Origin: Pseudomonas sp. MM211
GTDB lineage: Bacteria; Pseudomonadota; Gammaproteobacteria; Pseudomonadales; Pseudomonadaceae
Reading direction: 5' to 3'
Assembly (NCBI RefSeq): GCF_020386635.1
Contig: NZ_CP081942.1
Span: 4,526,001-4,590,000 of the forward strand
DNA length: 64,000 bases
Notes under the pieces: generated by a model
What the model saw: the letters and a program-made list of their open reading frames with translations, nothing else
Database searches by the model: none
What the model was told of the DNA's origin: nothing
In this document: one piece after another, positions 37,266 to 46,359 of the stretch
Numbering within the stretch: the first letter of the stretch is position 1
How the letters are laid out: each line of letters begins with the position of its first letter
Made by a program: the position numbers and the translations under genes

Positions 37266-38086
37266 AACGCGACGGGCGCGATCCCGCGGCCGCGCCACGC
37301 TTGCTCTTGAGCTTGCTGGCTATTGCCCTGCTGTGGCCGGGTATCCAGCTGGCCGAACTGGATCTGGCGGTGTTGCTGCAGCCGGAAAGCACCCGCTCGA
37401 TGGGCAGCTTTCTCGAGGGCTTCTGGCCACCGGCGCACGATGCCGATTTCCTTGCCCTGCTGCTGGAAGCCACCCTGCAGACCCTCGCCATCGCCACCGC
37501 CGGCATGGCCCTGGCGCTGCTGCTGGCTGTGCCGGCCTGCCTGCTGGCAAGCCGCGCGCTGTCGCTGTCGGCAGCCGCTCGCGGCGGGCGACCCAGCCTG
37601 CTCGGCCAGTGCTTGCGCTGGCCGGTGCGCGGCTTGCTGATCATTCTGCGCAGCGTGCCGGAAATCGTCTGGGCGCTGCTGTTCGTGCGTGCCGTCGGCC
37701 TGGGCCCTACCGCAGGCGTGCTGGCCATCGCCATCACCTATGCGGGGATGCTCGGCAAGGTCTATGCGGAAATCTTCGAGTCGGTTGATCAACGCCCGAT
37801 GCATGCCCTGCTGCACTCAGGGAGCGGGCGCCTGGCGGCCTTCGCCTACGGGGTGTTACCCAATGCGGCCGGCGAACTGACCTCTTATACCGTGTACCGC
37901 TGGGAGTGCGCAGTGCGTGCCTCGGTGGTAATGGGTTTCGTCGGTGCGGGAGGCCTGGGCCAGCAGATCGATCTGTCCATGCGCATGTTCGCCGGTGCAG
38001 AAGTGGCGAGCATGCTGCTGACCTTCCTGGTGCTGGTGTTGTTGGCCGACCAGCTCAGCCGCCTGCTACGCGGCAGGTTCGCATGA
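37259..38086 (+). CDS. ABC importer permease, PhnE-like (first)
   Basis: 275 residues with about six membrane segments and the permease loop [17 protein letters not shown] ... [19 protein letters not shown] with [15 protein letters not shown], as in PhnE/PtxC. The ATG overlaps the end of the ATPase (ATGCTGA), and its stop overlaps the next permease start (ATGA), so this is a tight operon. It forms the channel with the second permease for the substrate bound by the upstream binding domain. Confidence 0.85.
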   Translation: MLKRDGRDPAAAPRLLLSLLAIALLWPGIQLAELDLAVLLQPESTRSMGSFLEGFWPPAHDADFLALLLEATLQTLAIATAGMALALLLAVPACLLASRALSLSAAARGGRPSLLGQCLRWPVRGLLIILRSVPEIVWALLFVRAVGLGPTAGVLAIAITYAGMLGKVYAEIFESVDQRPMHALLHSGSGRLAAFAYGVLPNAAGELTSYTVYRWECAVRASVVMGFVGAGGLGQQIDLSMRMFAGAEVASMLLTFLVLVLLADQLSRLLRGRFA

Positions 38087-38850
38087 GGCGCCTGGGCAAT
38101 GGCTTGCTGGTGCTGGCCATCCTCGCAGCGGTCGGCTGCTCCTTTGTGTACCTGGGTCTGGATCTGCTCGGCCTGTTCAGCGGCGACAGCCTGGGACAGA
38201 TGGGCAGCTACGCGCTGCGTTTCATGAGCCCGGATCTGAGTATCGAGCACCTGCAGGCCACGGTGCAGGGTGCCAAGGAAACCCTGGCCATGTCGGCACT
38301 GGGCACCCTGCTCGCCGCCGTACTGGGATTGCTCCTCGCCCTGCCCGCAGCAGGTCGTCTGGGCTGGCCGCTGCAGAGCGTTACGCGCCTGCTGCTCAAT
38401 GCGTTGCGCGCCATTCCCGAGCTCGTCTGGGCGTTGCTGATGGTGCTGGCCGCCGGCCTGGGCCCCAACGCCGGCACGCTGGCATTGGCGCTACACACCG
38501 CTGGTGTACTCGGTCGGCTGTTCGCCGAGGCGCTGGAAAACACCCCGCCGGAGCCAGCCGCCGCCATTCGCCTGCAGGGCGGCGGTGCCTGGGTGGCCTT
38601 TTGTTACGGCACCCTGCCCAACCTATGGCCACAACTGCTGGCGTACACCCTGTACCGCTGGGAGAACAACATCCGTATGGCCGCAGTCATGGGTTTCGTC
38701 GGCGCAGGCGGGCTAGGCCAGATGCTGTACGTCAGCCTAAGCCTTTTTCAAGAGGCCCAGGCCAGCACCGTGATCCTTGCCATGTTGTTGCTGGTACTCG
38801 CCGTAGATGCCTTCAGTGGCTGGACGCGACAACGCTGGGTGCGCAACTAA
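38083..38850 (+). CDS. ABC importer permease, PhnE-like (second)
   Basis: 255 residues, paralogous to the previous gene: LLLNALRAIPELVWALLMVLA, then GTLPNLWPQLLAYTLYRWENN and [16 protein letters not shown]. The start overlaps the previous stop as ATGA. Two PhnE-like permeases with one binding protein and one ATPase is a common layout for phosphonate-type and putative selenate systems. Last gene of the transport operon; uvsE follows 66 bases later and may be cotranscribed. Confidence 0.85.
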   Translation: MRRLGNGLLVLAILAAVGCSFVYLGLDLLGLFSGDSLGQMGSYALRFMSPDLSIEHLQATVQGAKETLAMSALGTLLAAVLGLLLALPAAGRLGWPLQSVTRLLLNALRAIPELVWALLMVLAAGLGPNAGTLALALHTAGVLGRLFAEALENTPPEPAAAIRLQGGGAWVAFCYGTLPNLWPQLLAYTLYRWENNIRMAAVMGFVGAGGLGQMLYVSLSLFQEAQASTVILAMLLLVLAVDAFSGWTRQRWVRN

Positions 38851-38916
38851 TCCCTGAGCGAAATGCCGTCATCAGCGTCCGATGCCACACAGCGACTTTC
38901 ACTTCCGAGGCTTTCC

Positions 38917-39942
38917 ATGTCGTTACCCCGCATTGGCTTCGCCTGCCAATACCGTCACCCTGATCGCAGCCTGCCGGCTGGCGAGCTGAAAATCATCGAA
39001 GCGGCGTTCAACCCGCGCACCACGACCTTGCGCTGGATGGACAGCGTTGCCCAGCCGGTCGCACACGCCAAGCTGGTCGAGATCGTCGAGCACAACCTGC
39101 AGGCTCAACTGCGTCTGCTCGCCTATGTCGTCAGCCTGCCGAAGCCGCTGCAGATGCTGCGCCTGAGCAGCGATCTGCTGCCGTTCTACAGCCACCCGAA
39201 GGTCAGTGCCTTCTATCAGCAGCCCGTCATCCAGCAGCGGCTGATCGACGGCTTCGCGGCGATTGGCGCGGCTGCGCGTGCGGCGGATATCCGTCTGTCC
39301 ATGCACCCCGGCCAGTACTGCGTGCTCGGCTCCGACCGCCCGGATGTGGTCGAGAACAGCATCGCCGAGTTCGAGTACCACGCCGACATGATCCGCATGA
39401 TGGGCTACGGCCGGCAGTTTCAGGATTTCAAATGCAACCTGCACATCGCCGGCAAGCTGGGTGGTGAAGGTACTCGCGCAGTCTGGGCGCGCCTGTCCCA
39501 GGAAGCGCGCCACTGCATCACCTTCGAGAACGACGAGAAGACCTATGGCGTCGACGCTTGCCTGGCTCTCGCCGACCTGGCGCCGGTGGTGCTGGACGTG
39601 CACCACTGCTGGATCCATGAGGACGACTACATCGCCCCTCACGCTGACCGCGTGGCGCGCATCATCGACAGCTGGCGCGGCGTACGGCCGACCATGCACC
39701 TTTCCCAGCCGCAGGAGCGTTTACAGGAGTTGGGGCTGAGCGCCGAGCAGAAACTGGAAATGCCCGAGGTGCTGAAAGTCGTGCCCAAACGTGAGCTGTA
39801 CGGCCATAGCGCGCGCATGTGGAATGGGTGGACGAACGAGTACGTTCTGCAATTCCTCGATCGCTTCGACATTATGTTCGAGTCCAAGGACAAGAACGTG
39901 GCGACTCTGGAGTTTTACGAGCGGTATCTGAAAGCCGACTAG
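38917..39942 (+). CDS. uvsE: UV damage endonuclease UvsE/UVDE family
   Basis: 341 residues from the ATG at 38917. A TIM-barrel nuclease with the UVDE landmarks IGFACQYRHP near the start, RLSSDLLPFYSHP, RLSMHPGQYCVLGS, KCNLHIAGKLGG, ITFENDEKTYG and VVLDVHHCWIH, giving the His/Glu/Asp metal ligands. The enzyme nicks DNA 5' of UV photoproducts in a repair path separate from UvrABC. It is found only patchily in Pseudomonas. A shared terminator with fadD1 follows. Confidence 0.9.
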   Translation: MSLPRIGFACQYRHPDRSLPAGELKIIEAAFNPRTTTLRWMDSVAQPVAHAKLVEIVEHNLQAQLRLLAYVVSLPKPLQMLRLSSDLLPFYSHPKVSAFYQQPVIQQRLIDGFAAIGAAARAADIRLSMHPGQYCVLGSDRPDVVENSIAEFEYHADMIRMMGYGRQFQDFKCNLHIAGKLGGEGTRAVWARLSQEARHCITFENDEKTYGVDACLALADLAPVVLDVHHCWIHEDDYIAPHADRVARIIDSWRGVRPTMHLSQPQERLQELGLSAEQKLEMPEVLKVVPKRELYGHSARMWNGWTNEYVLQFLDRFDIMFESKDKNVATLEFYERYLKAD

Positions 39943-39957
39943 CCGAAGCCGTTTTAC

Positions 39958-40027
39958 GTAGCCTGGTCGAGCGTAGCGACACCCGGGAAATCGACTTGGG
40001 TATCGCTTCGCTCAACGCCAGGTTACG
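39958..40027. repeat. Intergenic repeat, family B (double copy)
   Basis: GTAGCCTGGTCGAGCGTAGC then GACACCCGGGAAATCGACTT and GGGTATCGCTTCGCTCAACG: two inverted half-units back to back. Confidence 0.7.
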
Positions 40028-40055
40028 GGAGTTGAAACGCCACAATCTCCACAAC

Positions 40056-40086
40056 GCAAAAGGCCCTGCAGTGCAGGGCCTTTTGC
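40056..40086. terminator. Bidirectional terminator between uvsE and fadD1
   Basis: GCAAAAGGCCCTGCA and TGCAGGGCCTTTTGC form a perfect 15-bp inverted repeat around a single G, with TTTT on each strand's 3' side. It lies between two convergent genes. Confidence 0.85.
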
Positions 40087-40100
40087 TACGGCGCGAAGGG

Positions 40101-41789
40101 TTACTTCTTGCCGAGTTTCTTCAGTTCTTCATCGCGCAGCTCGCGGCGCAGGATCTTGCCGACGTTGGTGGTCGGCAGGCTCTCGCGGAACTCGACCTGT
40201 TTGGGTCGCTTGTAGCCGGTGAGGTTGTCGTGCATGTGCTGCAGGACTTGCTCCTTGGTCAGCGTCATGCCCGGTTTGACCACCACGAATACCTTGATCG
40301 ACTCACCGGAACGCTCGTCCGGCACGCCAATGGCGGCGCACTGCAGCACGCCCGGCAGGGCCACCAGCACTTCTTCCAGCTCGTTCGGGTAGACGTTGAA
40401 GCCGGACACCAGAATCATGTCCTTCTTGCGGTCGACGATACGGATGTAGCCATCCGGCTGAATGATGCCGATGTCGCCGGTCTTGAACCAGCCGTTGGCA
40501 TCGATCACTTCGTCGGTAGCTTCCTGGCGCTGCCAGTAGCCCTTCATCACCTGCGGGCCCTTGATGCACAGCTCGCCGGTTTCACCCAGGGCAAGGTCGT
40601 TGCCCTGGTCGTCGATCACCTTGAACAGGGTGGACGGTGCCGGAATGCCAATGGTGCCCAACTGGATGTTGGTAATCGGGTTGACCGAAGCCACCGGGCT
40701 GGTTTCGGTCAGGCCGTAGCCTTCGCAGATGGCGCAGCCGGTTACCTGCTTCCAGCGCTCGGCTGCCGCTTGCTGCAGCGCCATACCACCGGACAAAGTG
40801 ACCTTGAGCTTGGAGAAATCGAGCTTCTGGAAGCCCTCGTTGTTGCTCAGCGCGACGAACAAGGTATTGAGGCCGACGAAGCCGCTGAACTTGAACTTGG
40901 ACAGATCCTTGATCATGGTCGGCAGATCACGCGGGTTGGTGATCAGCAGGTTGTGGTTGCCGCAGTGCATCATCGCCATGCAGTGAAAGGTGAAGGCGTA
41001 GATGTGGTACAGCGGCAACGGCGCGACCAAGATCTCGCTGCCTTCGTTGAGGTTCGAGCCCATCAACTCGCGGCACTGCAACATGTTGGCGATCAGGTTG
41101 CGGTGGGTCAGCATCGCGCCTTTGGCCACGCCGGTGGTGCCGCCGGTGTATTGCAGCACGGCGATCTCTTCGGCGCCGGGGCTGGCTTCACTGACGGCCT
41201 TGCCACGGCCCTGGCTCAGGGCATCGGTGAGTTTGATGGCGGCAGGCAGGTTGTAGGCCGGCACCATCTTCTTCACGTACTTGACCACGGCGTTGACCAG
41301 CAAGCGCTTGAGCGGCGATAGCATGTCGCCGACCTCGGTGACGATCACCGTCTTCACGCCGGTCTTGGGTACCACCTGCTCGGCCAGATGGGCCATGTTG
41401 GCCAGGCAGACCAGCGCCTTGGCGCCGGAATCCTTGAACTGGTGTTCCATTTCACGGGCGGTGTACAGCGGGTTGGTGTTGACCACCACCAGCCCGGCAC
41501 GCAGCGCGCCGAACACCACGATCGGGTATTGCAGAACGTTGGGCAGTTGCACGGCAATACGGTCGCCGGGCTGCAGATCCGTGTGCTGCTGCAGGTAGGC
41601 TGCGAAGTGACCGGAGAGCTCGAACATCTCACCGTAGGTGAGGGTCTTGCCCAGGTTGGTGAATGCGGGCTTGTCGGCAAAACGCTGGCAGGACTGCTTC
41701 AGCACCGCCTGAACGTTGGGGTACTGGTCGGGATCGATCTCGGCCGCGATCCCCTCGGGATACTTGTCCGTCCAGAAGTTTTCGGTCAT
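40101..41789 (-). CDS. fadD1: Long-chain fatty acyl-CoA synthetase FadD1
   Basis: 562 residues from the ATG at 41789, with AGGAG 9 bases upstream; an in-frame GTG two codons earlier is too close to the ribosome site. AMP-binding motifs YTGGTTGVAKGAMLTH and GYGLTETSPVA, and the C-terminal KILRRELRDEELKK Lys. It activates fatty acids to acyl-CoA on entry. It is tandem with fadD2, as recalled for P. aeruginosa PA3299-PA3300, where both proteins are also 562 residues. The 422-base gap between them holds a repeat and an inverted repeat GTGACC/GGTCAC (41948-41973). Confidence 0.95.
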   Translation of the reverse strand: MTENFWTDKYPEGIAAEIDPDQYPNVQAVLKQSCQRFADKPAFTNLGKTLTYGEMFELSGHFAAYLQQHTDLQPGDRIAVQLPNVLQYPIVVFGALRAGLVVVNTNPLYTAREMEHQFKDSGAKALVCLANMAHLAEQVVPKTGVKTVIVTEVGDMLSPLKRLLVNAVVKYVKKMVPAYNLPAAIKLTDALSQGRGKAVSEASPGAEEIAVLQYTGGTTGVAKGAMLTHRNLIANMLQCRELMGSNLNEGSEILVAPLPLYHIYAFTFHCMAMMHCGNHNLLITNPRDLPTMIKDLSKFKFSGFVGLNTLFVALSNNEGFQKLDFSKLKVTLSGGMALQQAAAERWKQVTGCAICEGYGLTETSPVASVNPITNIQLGTIGIPAPSTLFKVIDDQGNDLALGETGELCIKGPQVMKGYWQRQEATDEVIDANGWFKTGDIGIIQPDGYIRIVDRKKDMILVSGFNVYPNELEEVLVALPGVLQCAAIGVPDERSGESIKVFVVVKPGMTLTKEQVLQHMHDNLTGYKRPKQVEFRESLPTTNVGKILRRELRDEELKKLGKK

Positions 41790-41947
41790 GGACACCCACT
41801 CCTAAGCAACTGCTTGTCTTCACCGCGTATGCGGTTGTTTGTTGTATGTATGCCTGCCTGTTCGCCCCTGTGAGGCGCAAAGCGGGCCGAGAGTAGCAGA
41901 GTTGCCAGATACCGACCAGAGCCCGAAAAGGCCGACAAGTACTGAAA

Positions 41948-41973
41948 GTGACCAAATAAACACATATGGTCAC
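41948..41973. promoter_or_regulatory. Inverted repeat upstream of fadD1, possible operator
   Basis: GTGACC and GGTCAC separated by 14 AT-rich bases, about 160 bases before the fadD1 start. It does not match the PsrA box (GAAAC-N4-GTTTC). A regulatory role is only a suggestion. Confidence 0.35.
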
Positions 41974-42135
41974 AAAGAATTTTTCCACTCGGGATTGATT
42001 GGCAGAAATCACCGAACGGCAGGCAACGCCCATGATAGACGCCTGCAGCTTTTCCTGCCGGACGAGATTGGCAATAGCAGAGGTAGGTGAAACGCCGAAA
42101 GAGACCGCTGCGGCTATGCCATCCCTCGCTCACAT

Positions 42136-42190
42136 CGCCTGGGTCGAGCGAAGCGACACCCGGGAAGGACGCCCGGCTATCGCTTTGCCA
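42136..42190. repeat. Intergenic repeat, family B
   Basis: CGCCTGGGTCGAGCGAAGCG then ACACCCGGGAAGGACGCCCG GCTATCGC, just after the fadD2 stop on the minus strand. Confidence 0.65.
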
Positions 42191-42211
42191 TGGGGTTAGG
42201 TCATAACGCCG

Positions 42212-43900
42212 TCATGGATTGTCGCGCAGCTCGCGTCGCAAGATCTTGCCCACCGGGGTCATGGGCAGCGAATCCCGGAAGACGATGTGCCGCGGCACCT
42301 TGTAGCCCGTGAAGTTGTCCTTGCAGTACGCCTTCAGCTCCTCGGCAGTGAGGCTGGCGTCACGCTTGACCACGAACAGCTTGACCGCCTCACCGGATTT
42401 TTCGTCGGGCACGCCAATGGCCGCGCAGCTGGCCACCTTGCTGTGGGCCATCACCACGTCCTCGATCTCGTTGGGGTACACGTTGAAGCCGGAGACGATG
42501 ATCATGTCCTTCTTGCGGTCGACGATGCGTACAAAACCGTCCTCGTCGATCACCGCGATATCACCGGACTTGAACCAGCCCTCGTCGTCCAGCACCTCGG
42601 CGGTGGCGTCTGGTCGGTTCCAGTAGCCCTTCATCACCTGCGGGCCCTTGATGCACAGCTCGCCCCGCTCGCCCAGCGGCAACTCGTTGCCGTCGTCGTC
42701 GATGACCTTGAAGGCAGTGCCCGGCACCGGAATGCCCACCGTGCCCAGCCGCGCATGCTCGCCATAGGGGTTGGCGCTGGCGATCGGCGAGGTTTCGGTG
42801 AGGCCGTAGCCTTCGACCACCGTGCAGCCGGTCAGGCTCTGCCAACGCTCGGCGGTCGCCTTGACCAGCGCGGTACCGCCCGAATTGGTGACCTTGAGGT
42901 GGCTGAAGTCGAGCTTTTTGAAGTCTGGGTGATCCATCAGCGCGACGAACAGGGTATTGAGCCCCAGCAGCGCGGAGAAGTCCCATTTGCCCAGCTCCTT
43001 GATGAAGCCTGGGATGTCCCGTGGATTGGTAATCAGCACGTTGTGATTGCCGTTGACCATCATGCACATGCAATTAACCGTGAAGGCATAGATGTGATAG
43101 AGCGGCAGCGGCGCGATCATCACCTCCTGGCCGCGCTTCATCAGCTCGGCGCCATCGGCACCGTGCTGGGACATGCAGGCATCGGCCTGCAGCATGTTGG
43201 CGATCAGGTTGGAGTGGGTGAGCATGGTGCCCTTGGCCACCCCGGTGGTGCCGCCGGTGTATTGCAGCACGGCGATATCGTCGTGGGTGGCGCTGACCGG
43301 GCTAGCCGATAGGCTCGCGCCATCGCGAAGCACCTGTTTGAACGACAGTGCCTGTGGCAGATGGTAGTCGGGCACCATCTTCTTGACCTTCTTGACCACC
43401 GTATTGATGAGCCAGCCCTTGAGCGTGGGCAGCATGTCACCCATGCGCGCTTCGATCAGGTACTCGATCTCGCTATCGGGCAGCACCTCCTGCACCAGCT
43501 TGCCGAACATGTTCAGGTACACCAGCGCACGCACGCCGGCATCCTTGAACTGATGGCGCATCTCGCGGGCGGTATACAGCGGGTTGGTGTTGACCACGAT
43601 CAGCCCGGCGCGCAGCGCACCGAACACCGCGATGGGGTACTGCAGCACGTTGGGCATCTGCACAGCGATGCGGTCGCCAGGCTTGAGATCGGTGTGCTGC
43701 TGCAGGTAGGCGGCGAATGCACTGGACAGTTCGTCCAGCTCGCCATAGGTCAGGGTTCTACCCAGGTTGCTGAAGGCGGGGCGATCCGCGAAGGTCTTGC
43801 AGGAGCGCTCGAACACCTCGACCACCGACTGGTAGGCCGACATGTCGATATCGTTGGCCACGCCAGCGGCGCGTTTATCGTTCCAGAAATCGGGTTGCAT
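42212..43900 (-). CDS. fadD2: Long-chain fatty acyl-CoA synthetase FadD2
   Basis: 562 residues from the ATG at 43900 with AGGGA upstream; the open frame runs 68 codons further but has no family similarity. It carries YTGGTTGVAKGTMLTH, GYGLTETSPIA and KILRRELRDNP. It is a tandem paralogue of fadD1, with much of the sequence shared (for example FAAYLQQHTDL and NVLQYPI). In P. aeruginosa the two differ in chain-length preference and regulation. The lipase-like gene at 44049 is divergent, 148 bases away. Confidence 0.95.
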   Translation of the reverse strand: MQPDFWNDKRAAGVANDIDMSAYQSVVEVFERSCKTFADRPAFSNLGRTLTYGELDELSSAFAAYLQQHTDLKPGDRIAVQMPNVLQYPIAVFGALRAGLIVVNTNPLYTAREMRHQFKDAGVRALVYLNMFGKLVQEVLPDSEIEYLIEARMGDMLPTLKGWLINTVVKKVKKMVPDYHLPQALSFKQVLRDGASLSASPVSATHDDIAVLQYTGGTTGVAKGTMLTHSNLIANMLQADACMSQHGADGAELMKRGQEVMIAPLPLYHIYAFTVNCMCMMVNGNHNVLITNPRDIPGFIKELGKWDFSALLGLNTLFVALMDHPDFKKLDFSHLKVTNSGGTALVKATAERWQSLTGCTVVEGYGLTETSPIASANPYGEHARLGTVGIPVPGTAFKVIDDDGNELPLGERGELCIKGPQVMKGYWNRPDATAEVLDDEGWFKSGDIAVIDEDGFVRIVDRKKDMIIVSGFNVYPNEIEDVVMAHSKVASCAAIGVPDEKSGEAVKLFVVKRDASLTAEELKAYCKDNFTGYKVPRHIVFRDSLPMTPVGKILRRELRDNP

Positions 43901-44048
43901 TGTTGTTATCCCTTTTTTTCCGAATTTGCGTGAAGTCCCCCTGAACTTAGCAGCCGGCCACCGCGTCGCAAAGCCACAATCAATACCGTGAATTTCAGCA
44001 CCTGCACGGTCTACAATGCACGCCATTCGCAGGCTCAAGGGAATTGCC

Positions 44049-45011
44049 ATGCAGCACCGCAGCTTTTGGCTCGACAGCAGTGATGGCGTACCCCTGTACG
44101 TCAATCACTGGCGTGCCGAGCGCGAGCCCAAAGCAGTGCTGATGATTGCGCACGGCATGGCCGAGCACAGCGGCCGTTACGCCCGCTTTGCCGAAGCGCT
44201 GGTGGCTGTCGGTTTCGAGGTCTATGCCGCTGATCAACGCGGCCATGGGCAAACGGCGCAGCATGGCCAGCTCGGCTATTTCGCCGATCGCAATGGCTGG
44301 AGCCATGTGGTGGGCGACCTCTCCACGCTCAATCACCACATCCGTCAGCAGTGCCCGCAGACGCCTATCTTCCTGTTCGGCCACAGCATGGGCAGTTACA
44401 TCGCCACGGCGTATCTGATGCACCACAGCAGCAGCGTGCAGGGCGCGATTCTCAGTGGCTCGAACTATCAGCGGGTGGCAATTTACCGAGCAGCCACGCT
44501 GATCGCCCGCGTGGAGCGCTGGCGCCAAGGTGCTACGGGGCGCAGTGCGCTGATCGACTGGCTGTCATTCGGTGCCTTCAACAAGGCTTTCAAGCCTGCC
44601 CGCACACCGTTCGACTGGCTCAGCCGTGACAGCGCAGAAGTCGACCGCTACATTGCCGACCCATTGTGCGGCTTTCGTTGCACCAACCAGTTATGGCTCG
44701 ACCTGCTCGAAGGCCTGCAACAGATCACCCCGACCGCCTGCCTGAAACAGATCGCACCACAGCTGCCAATACTGATCATCGGTGGCGACCACGACCCGGT
44801 CAGCCAGGGCCAGCGCCTGCAACACCTGGCCGACGCCCTGAACCGCTCGGGGCATAACCGCACCACACTCAAACGCTACCCCCAGGCCCGCCACGAGCTG
44901 CTCAACGAGCTCAACCGTGACGAGGTCACCCGCGACCTGATCGACTGGCTGGAACAGGCGCTCGCGCAGCCCCAGCAGCGACCATTACATCCTCAGGAAC
45001 CCACTCCATGA
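44049..45011 (+). CDS. Alpha/beta hydrolase, monoacylglycerol-lipase/PldB-like
   Basis: 320 residues from the ATG at 44049. Serine-hydrolase marks: HGMAEHSGRYARFAEAL, ADQRGHGQT, nucleophile in GHSMGS, Asp in GGDHDPVS and His in RHELLNE. It belongs to the S33/lysophospholipase L2 group that cleaves monoacylglycerols or lysophospholipids. Its stop overlaps the phaJ start (ATGA), so lipid hydrolysis and enoyl-CoA hydration are coupled genetically next to two fadD genes, matching the PA3301-PA3302 pair by memory. Confidence 0.85.
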   Translation: MQHRSFWLDSSDGVPLYVNHWRAEREPKAVLMIAHGMAEHSGRYARFAEALVAVGFEVYAADQRGHGQTAQHGQLGYFADRNGWSHVVGDLSTLNHHIRQQCPQTPIFLFGHSMGSYIATAYLMHHSSSVQGAILSGSNYQRVAIYRAATLIARVERWRQGATGRSALIDWLSFGAFNKAFKPARTPFDWLSRDSAEVDRYIADPLCGFRCTNQLWLDLLEGLQQITPTACLKQIAPQLPILIIGGDHDPVSQGQRLQHLADALNRSGHNRTTLKRYPQARHELLNELNRDEVTRDLIDWLEQALAQPQQRPLHPQEPTP

Positions 45012-45478
45012 CACAGAGCAGCAACACCCCTTACGAAGAACTCGAAGTCGGCCAGACCGCTACCTACAGCAAGACCGTTGAAGAGCGCGACATCCTGCTG
45101 TTCGCCGCCGTTTCCGGTGACCACAACCCCGTGCACCTGGACGCTGAATACGCGGCCACCACCATGTTCAAGGAGCGCATCGCCCATGGCATGTTCAGTG
45201 GCGCGCTGATCAGCGCTGCCGTGGCTTGCACCCTGCCCGGCCCTGGCACCATCTACGTCAGCCAGCAGATGACCTTCCAGAAGGCTGTGAAGCTGGGTGA
45301 CACCCTCACCGTGCGCCTGGAAATTCTCGAAAAACGCCCCAAATTCCGTGTACTGATCGCCACCCGCGTGTTCAATCAGAACGACGAGCTGGTGGTCGAT
45401 GGCGAGGCGGAAATCATTGCGCCACGCAAAGCGTTTACTGTCGAACTAGCGAGCCTGCCACCGATCACCATCGGCTGA
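45008..45478 (+). CDS. (R)-specific enoyl-CoA hydratase, MaoC/PhaJ type
   Basis: 156 residues with the single hot-dog MaoC domain. The catalytic motif is D-x4-H in GDHNPVHLDAEYA, then HGMFSGALISA. PhaJ enzymes make (R)-3-hydroxyacyl-CoA from enoyl-CoA, feeding beta-oxidation intermediates to polyhydroxyalkanoate synthesis. It overlaps the hydrolase gene by 4 bases. Whether this is the PhaJ called J3 elsewhere is a numbering matter not settled here, so no symbol is given. Confidence 0.85.
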   Translation: MTQSSNTPYEELEVGQTATYSKTVEERDILLFAAVSGDHNPVHLDAEYAATTMFKERIAHGMFSGALISAAVACTLPGPGTIYVSQQMTFQKAVKLGDTLTVRLEILEKRPKFRVLIATRVFNQNDELVVDGEAEIIAPRKAFTVELASLPPITIG

Positions 45479-45527
45479 TTTCACGATTCTATTGGTGGGT
45501 CGGGCAGCGTAGATGAGACCTACCAAG

Positions 45528-45585
45528 ATCCGTAGGATGGGTGCAACCCATCACCACATCAATGGGTTGCACCCATCCTACGGAT
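45528..45585. repeat. Perfect 24-bp inverted repeat, family C
   Basis: ATCCGTAGGATGGGTGCAAC CCAT at 45528-45551 and its exact reverse complement at 45562-45585, with a 10-base loop. The GTAGGATGGGTTGCACCC type is a widespread intergenic repeat in gamma-proteobacteria. It may also stop transcription after phaJ. Confidence 0.8.
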
Positions 45586-45630
45586 TACGGCCCGCCCCCT
45601 TCATACGACGTACATTTTCTGGAGCTTCCC

Positions 45631-46137
45631 ATGCCACTGTCCATGCATTCCATTTCCATTCCAGTTTTCACCCGCCAACTGAACAATCTGTCGACCATTC
45701 TCGGTATCGCTGCGGCCAACGCCGAAGCCCGCAAGATCGAGCAGAGCGTGTTTCTCAACGCACGCCTGGCGCCGGATATGTTCGCCCTGAGCCGCCAGGT
45801 GCAGATCGCTTGCGATACCGCGAAAACCGGTGCCGCCCTGCTGGCTGGCGTCGAAGCCCCGAGCCACGCCGATGACGAAACCAGCATCGCCGAACTGCAG
45901 GCGCGCATCGCCAAGGTTCTGGAGTTCGTGGGCAGCATCAGCGCCGCGCAGCTCGATGGCAGCGAAGACCGCACCATCACCCTCAAGCGCCGTGACAAGG
46001 AGACCCACTTCCAGGGTCAGGCCTTCCTGCTCGATCACGTGCTGCCGAACTTCTATTTCCACCTGACGACCACCTACGCGATCCTGCGTCACAACGGCGT
46101 CGAGATCGGCAAACGCGACTTCCTCGGCACCCGCTGA
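45631..46137 (+). CDS. DUF1993 family protein
   Basis: 168 residues from the ATG at 45631, with GGAG 7 bases upstream; a longer open frame upstream runs through the repeat and is rejected. It has a helical bundle with SIPVFTRQLNNLSTIL at the start, ARLAPDMFALSRQVQIACDTAK, and NFYFHLTTTYAILRHNGVEI near the end, all DUF1993 hallmarks. The fold is related to the DinB-like bundle. Function unknown. Confidence 0.85.
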   Translation: MPLSMHSISIPVFTRQLNNLSTILGIAAANAEARKIEQSVFLNARLAPDMFALSRQVQIACDTAKTGAALLAGVEAPSHADDETSIAELQARIAKVLEFVGSISAAQLDGSEDRTITLKRRDKETHFQGQAFLLDHVLPNFYFHLTTTYAILRHNGVEIGKRDFLGTR

Positions 46138-46246
46138 GTTCGTCGCCAGCAATAGAGACCGTCTTGGTGCGTCGCCTATGCGCGTTGCACCAAGCCGAGT
46201 CAAAACTGTTCACCCATCACAAATAAAATCGGTAGTTAAGCCGTAA

Positions 46247-46276
46247 AATCGATTTTCATTGTGCAACCTGCACAAC
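46247..46276. promoter_or_regulatory. Candidate operator upstream of codB
   Basis: AAAATCGATTTT (46247-46258, self-complementary) is followed by TTGTGC-AACCT-GCACAA (46260-46276). The paired palindromes sit about 85-115 bases before codB in the only intergenic gap that serves the codB-pucR-codA operon. Binding by the PucR product is a guess. Confidence 0.45.
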
Positions 46277-46359
46277 CCGCGCTGTATGAGCTGCCAAATC
46301 AATCACTTGGCACGTCACCTGCTATAGCCATGCCTTCTCTCACCCCGTGGAGCTAGGCC

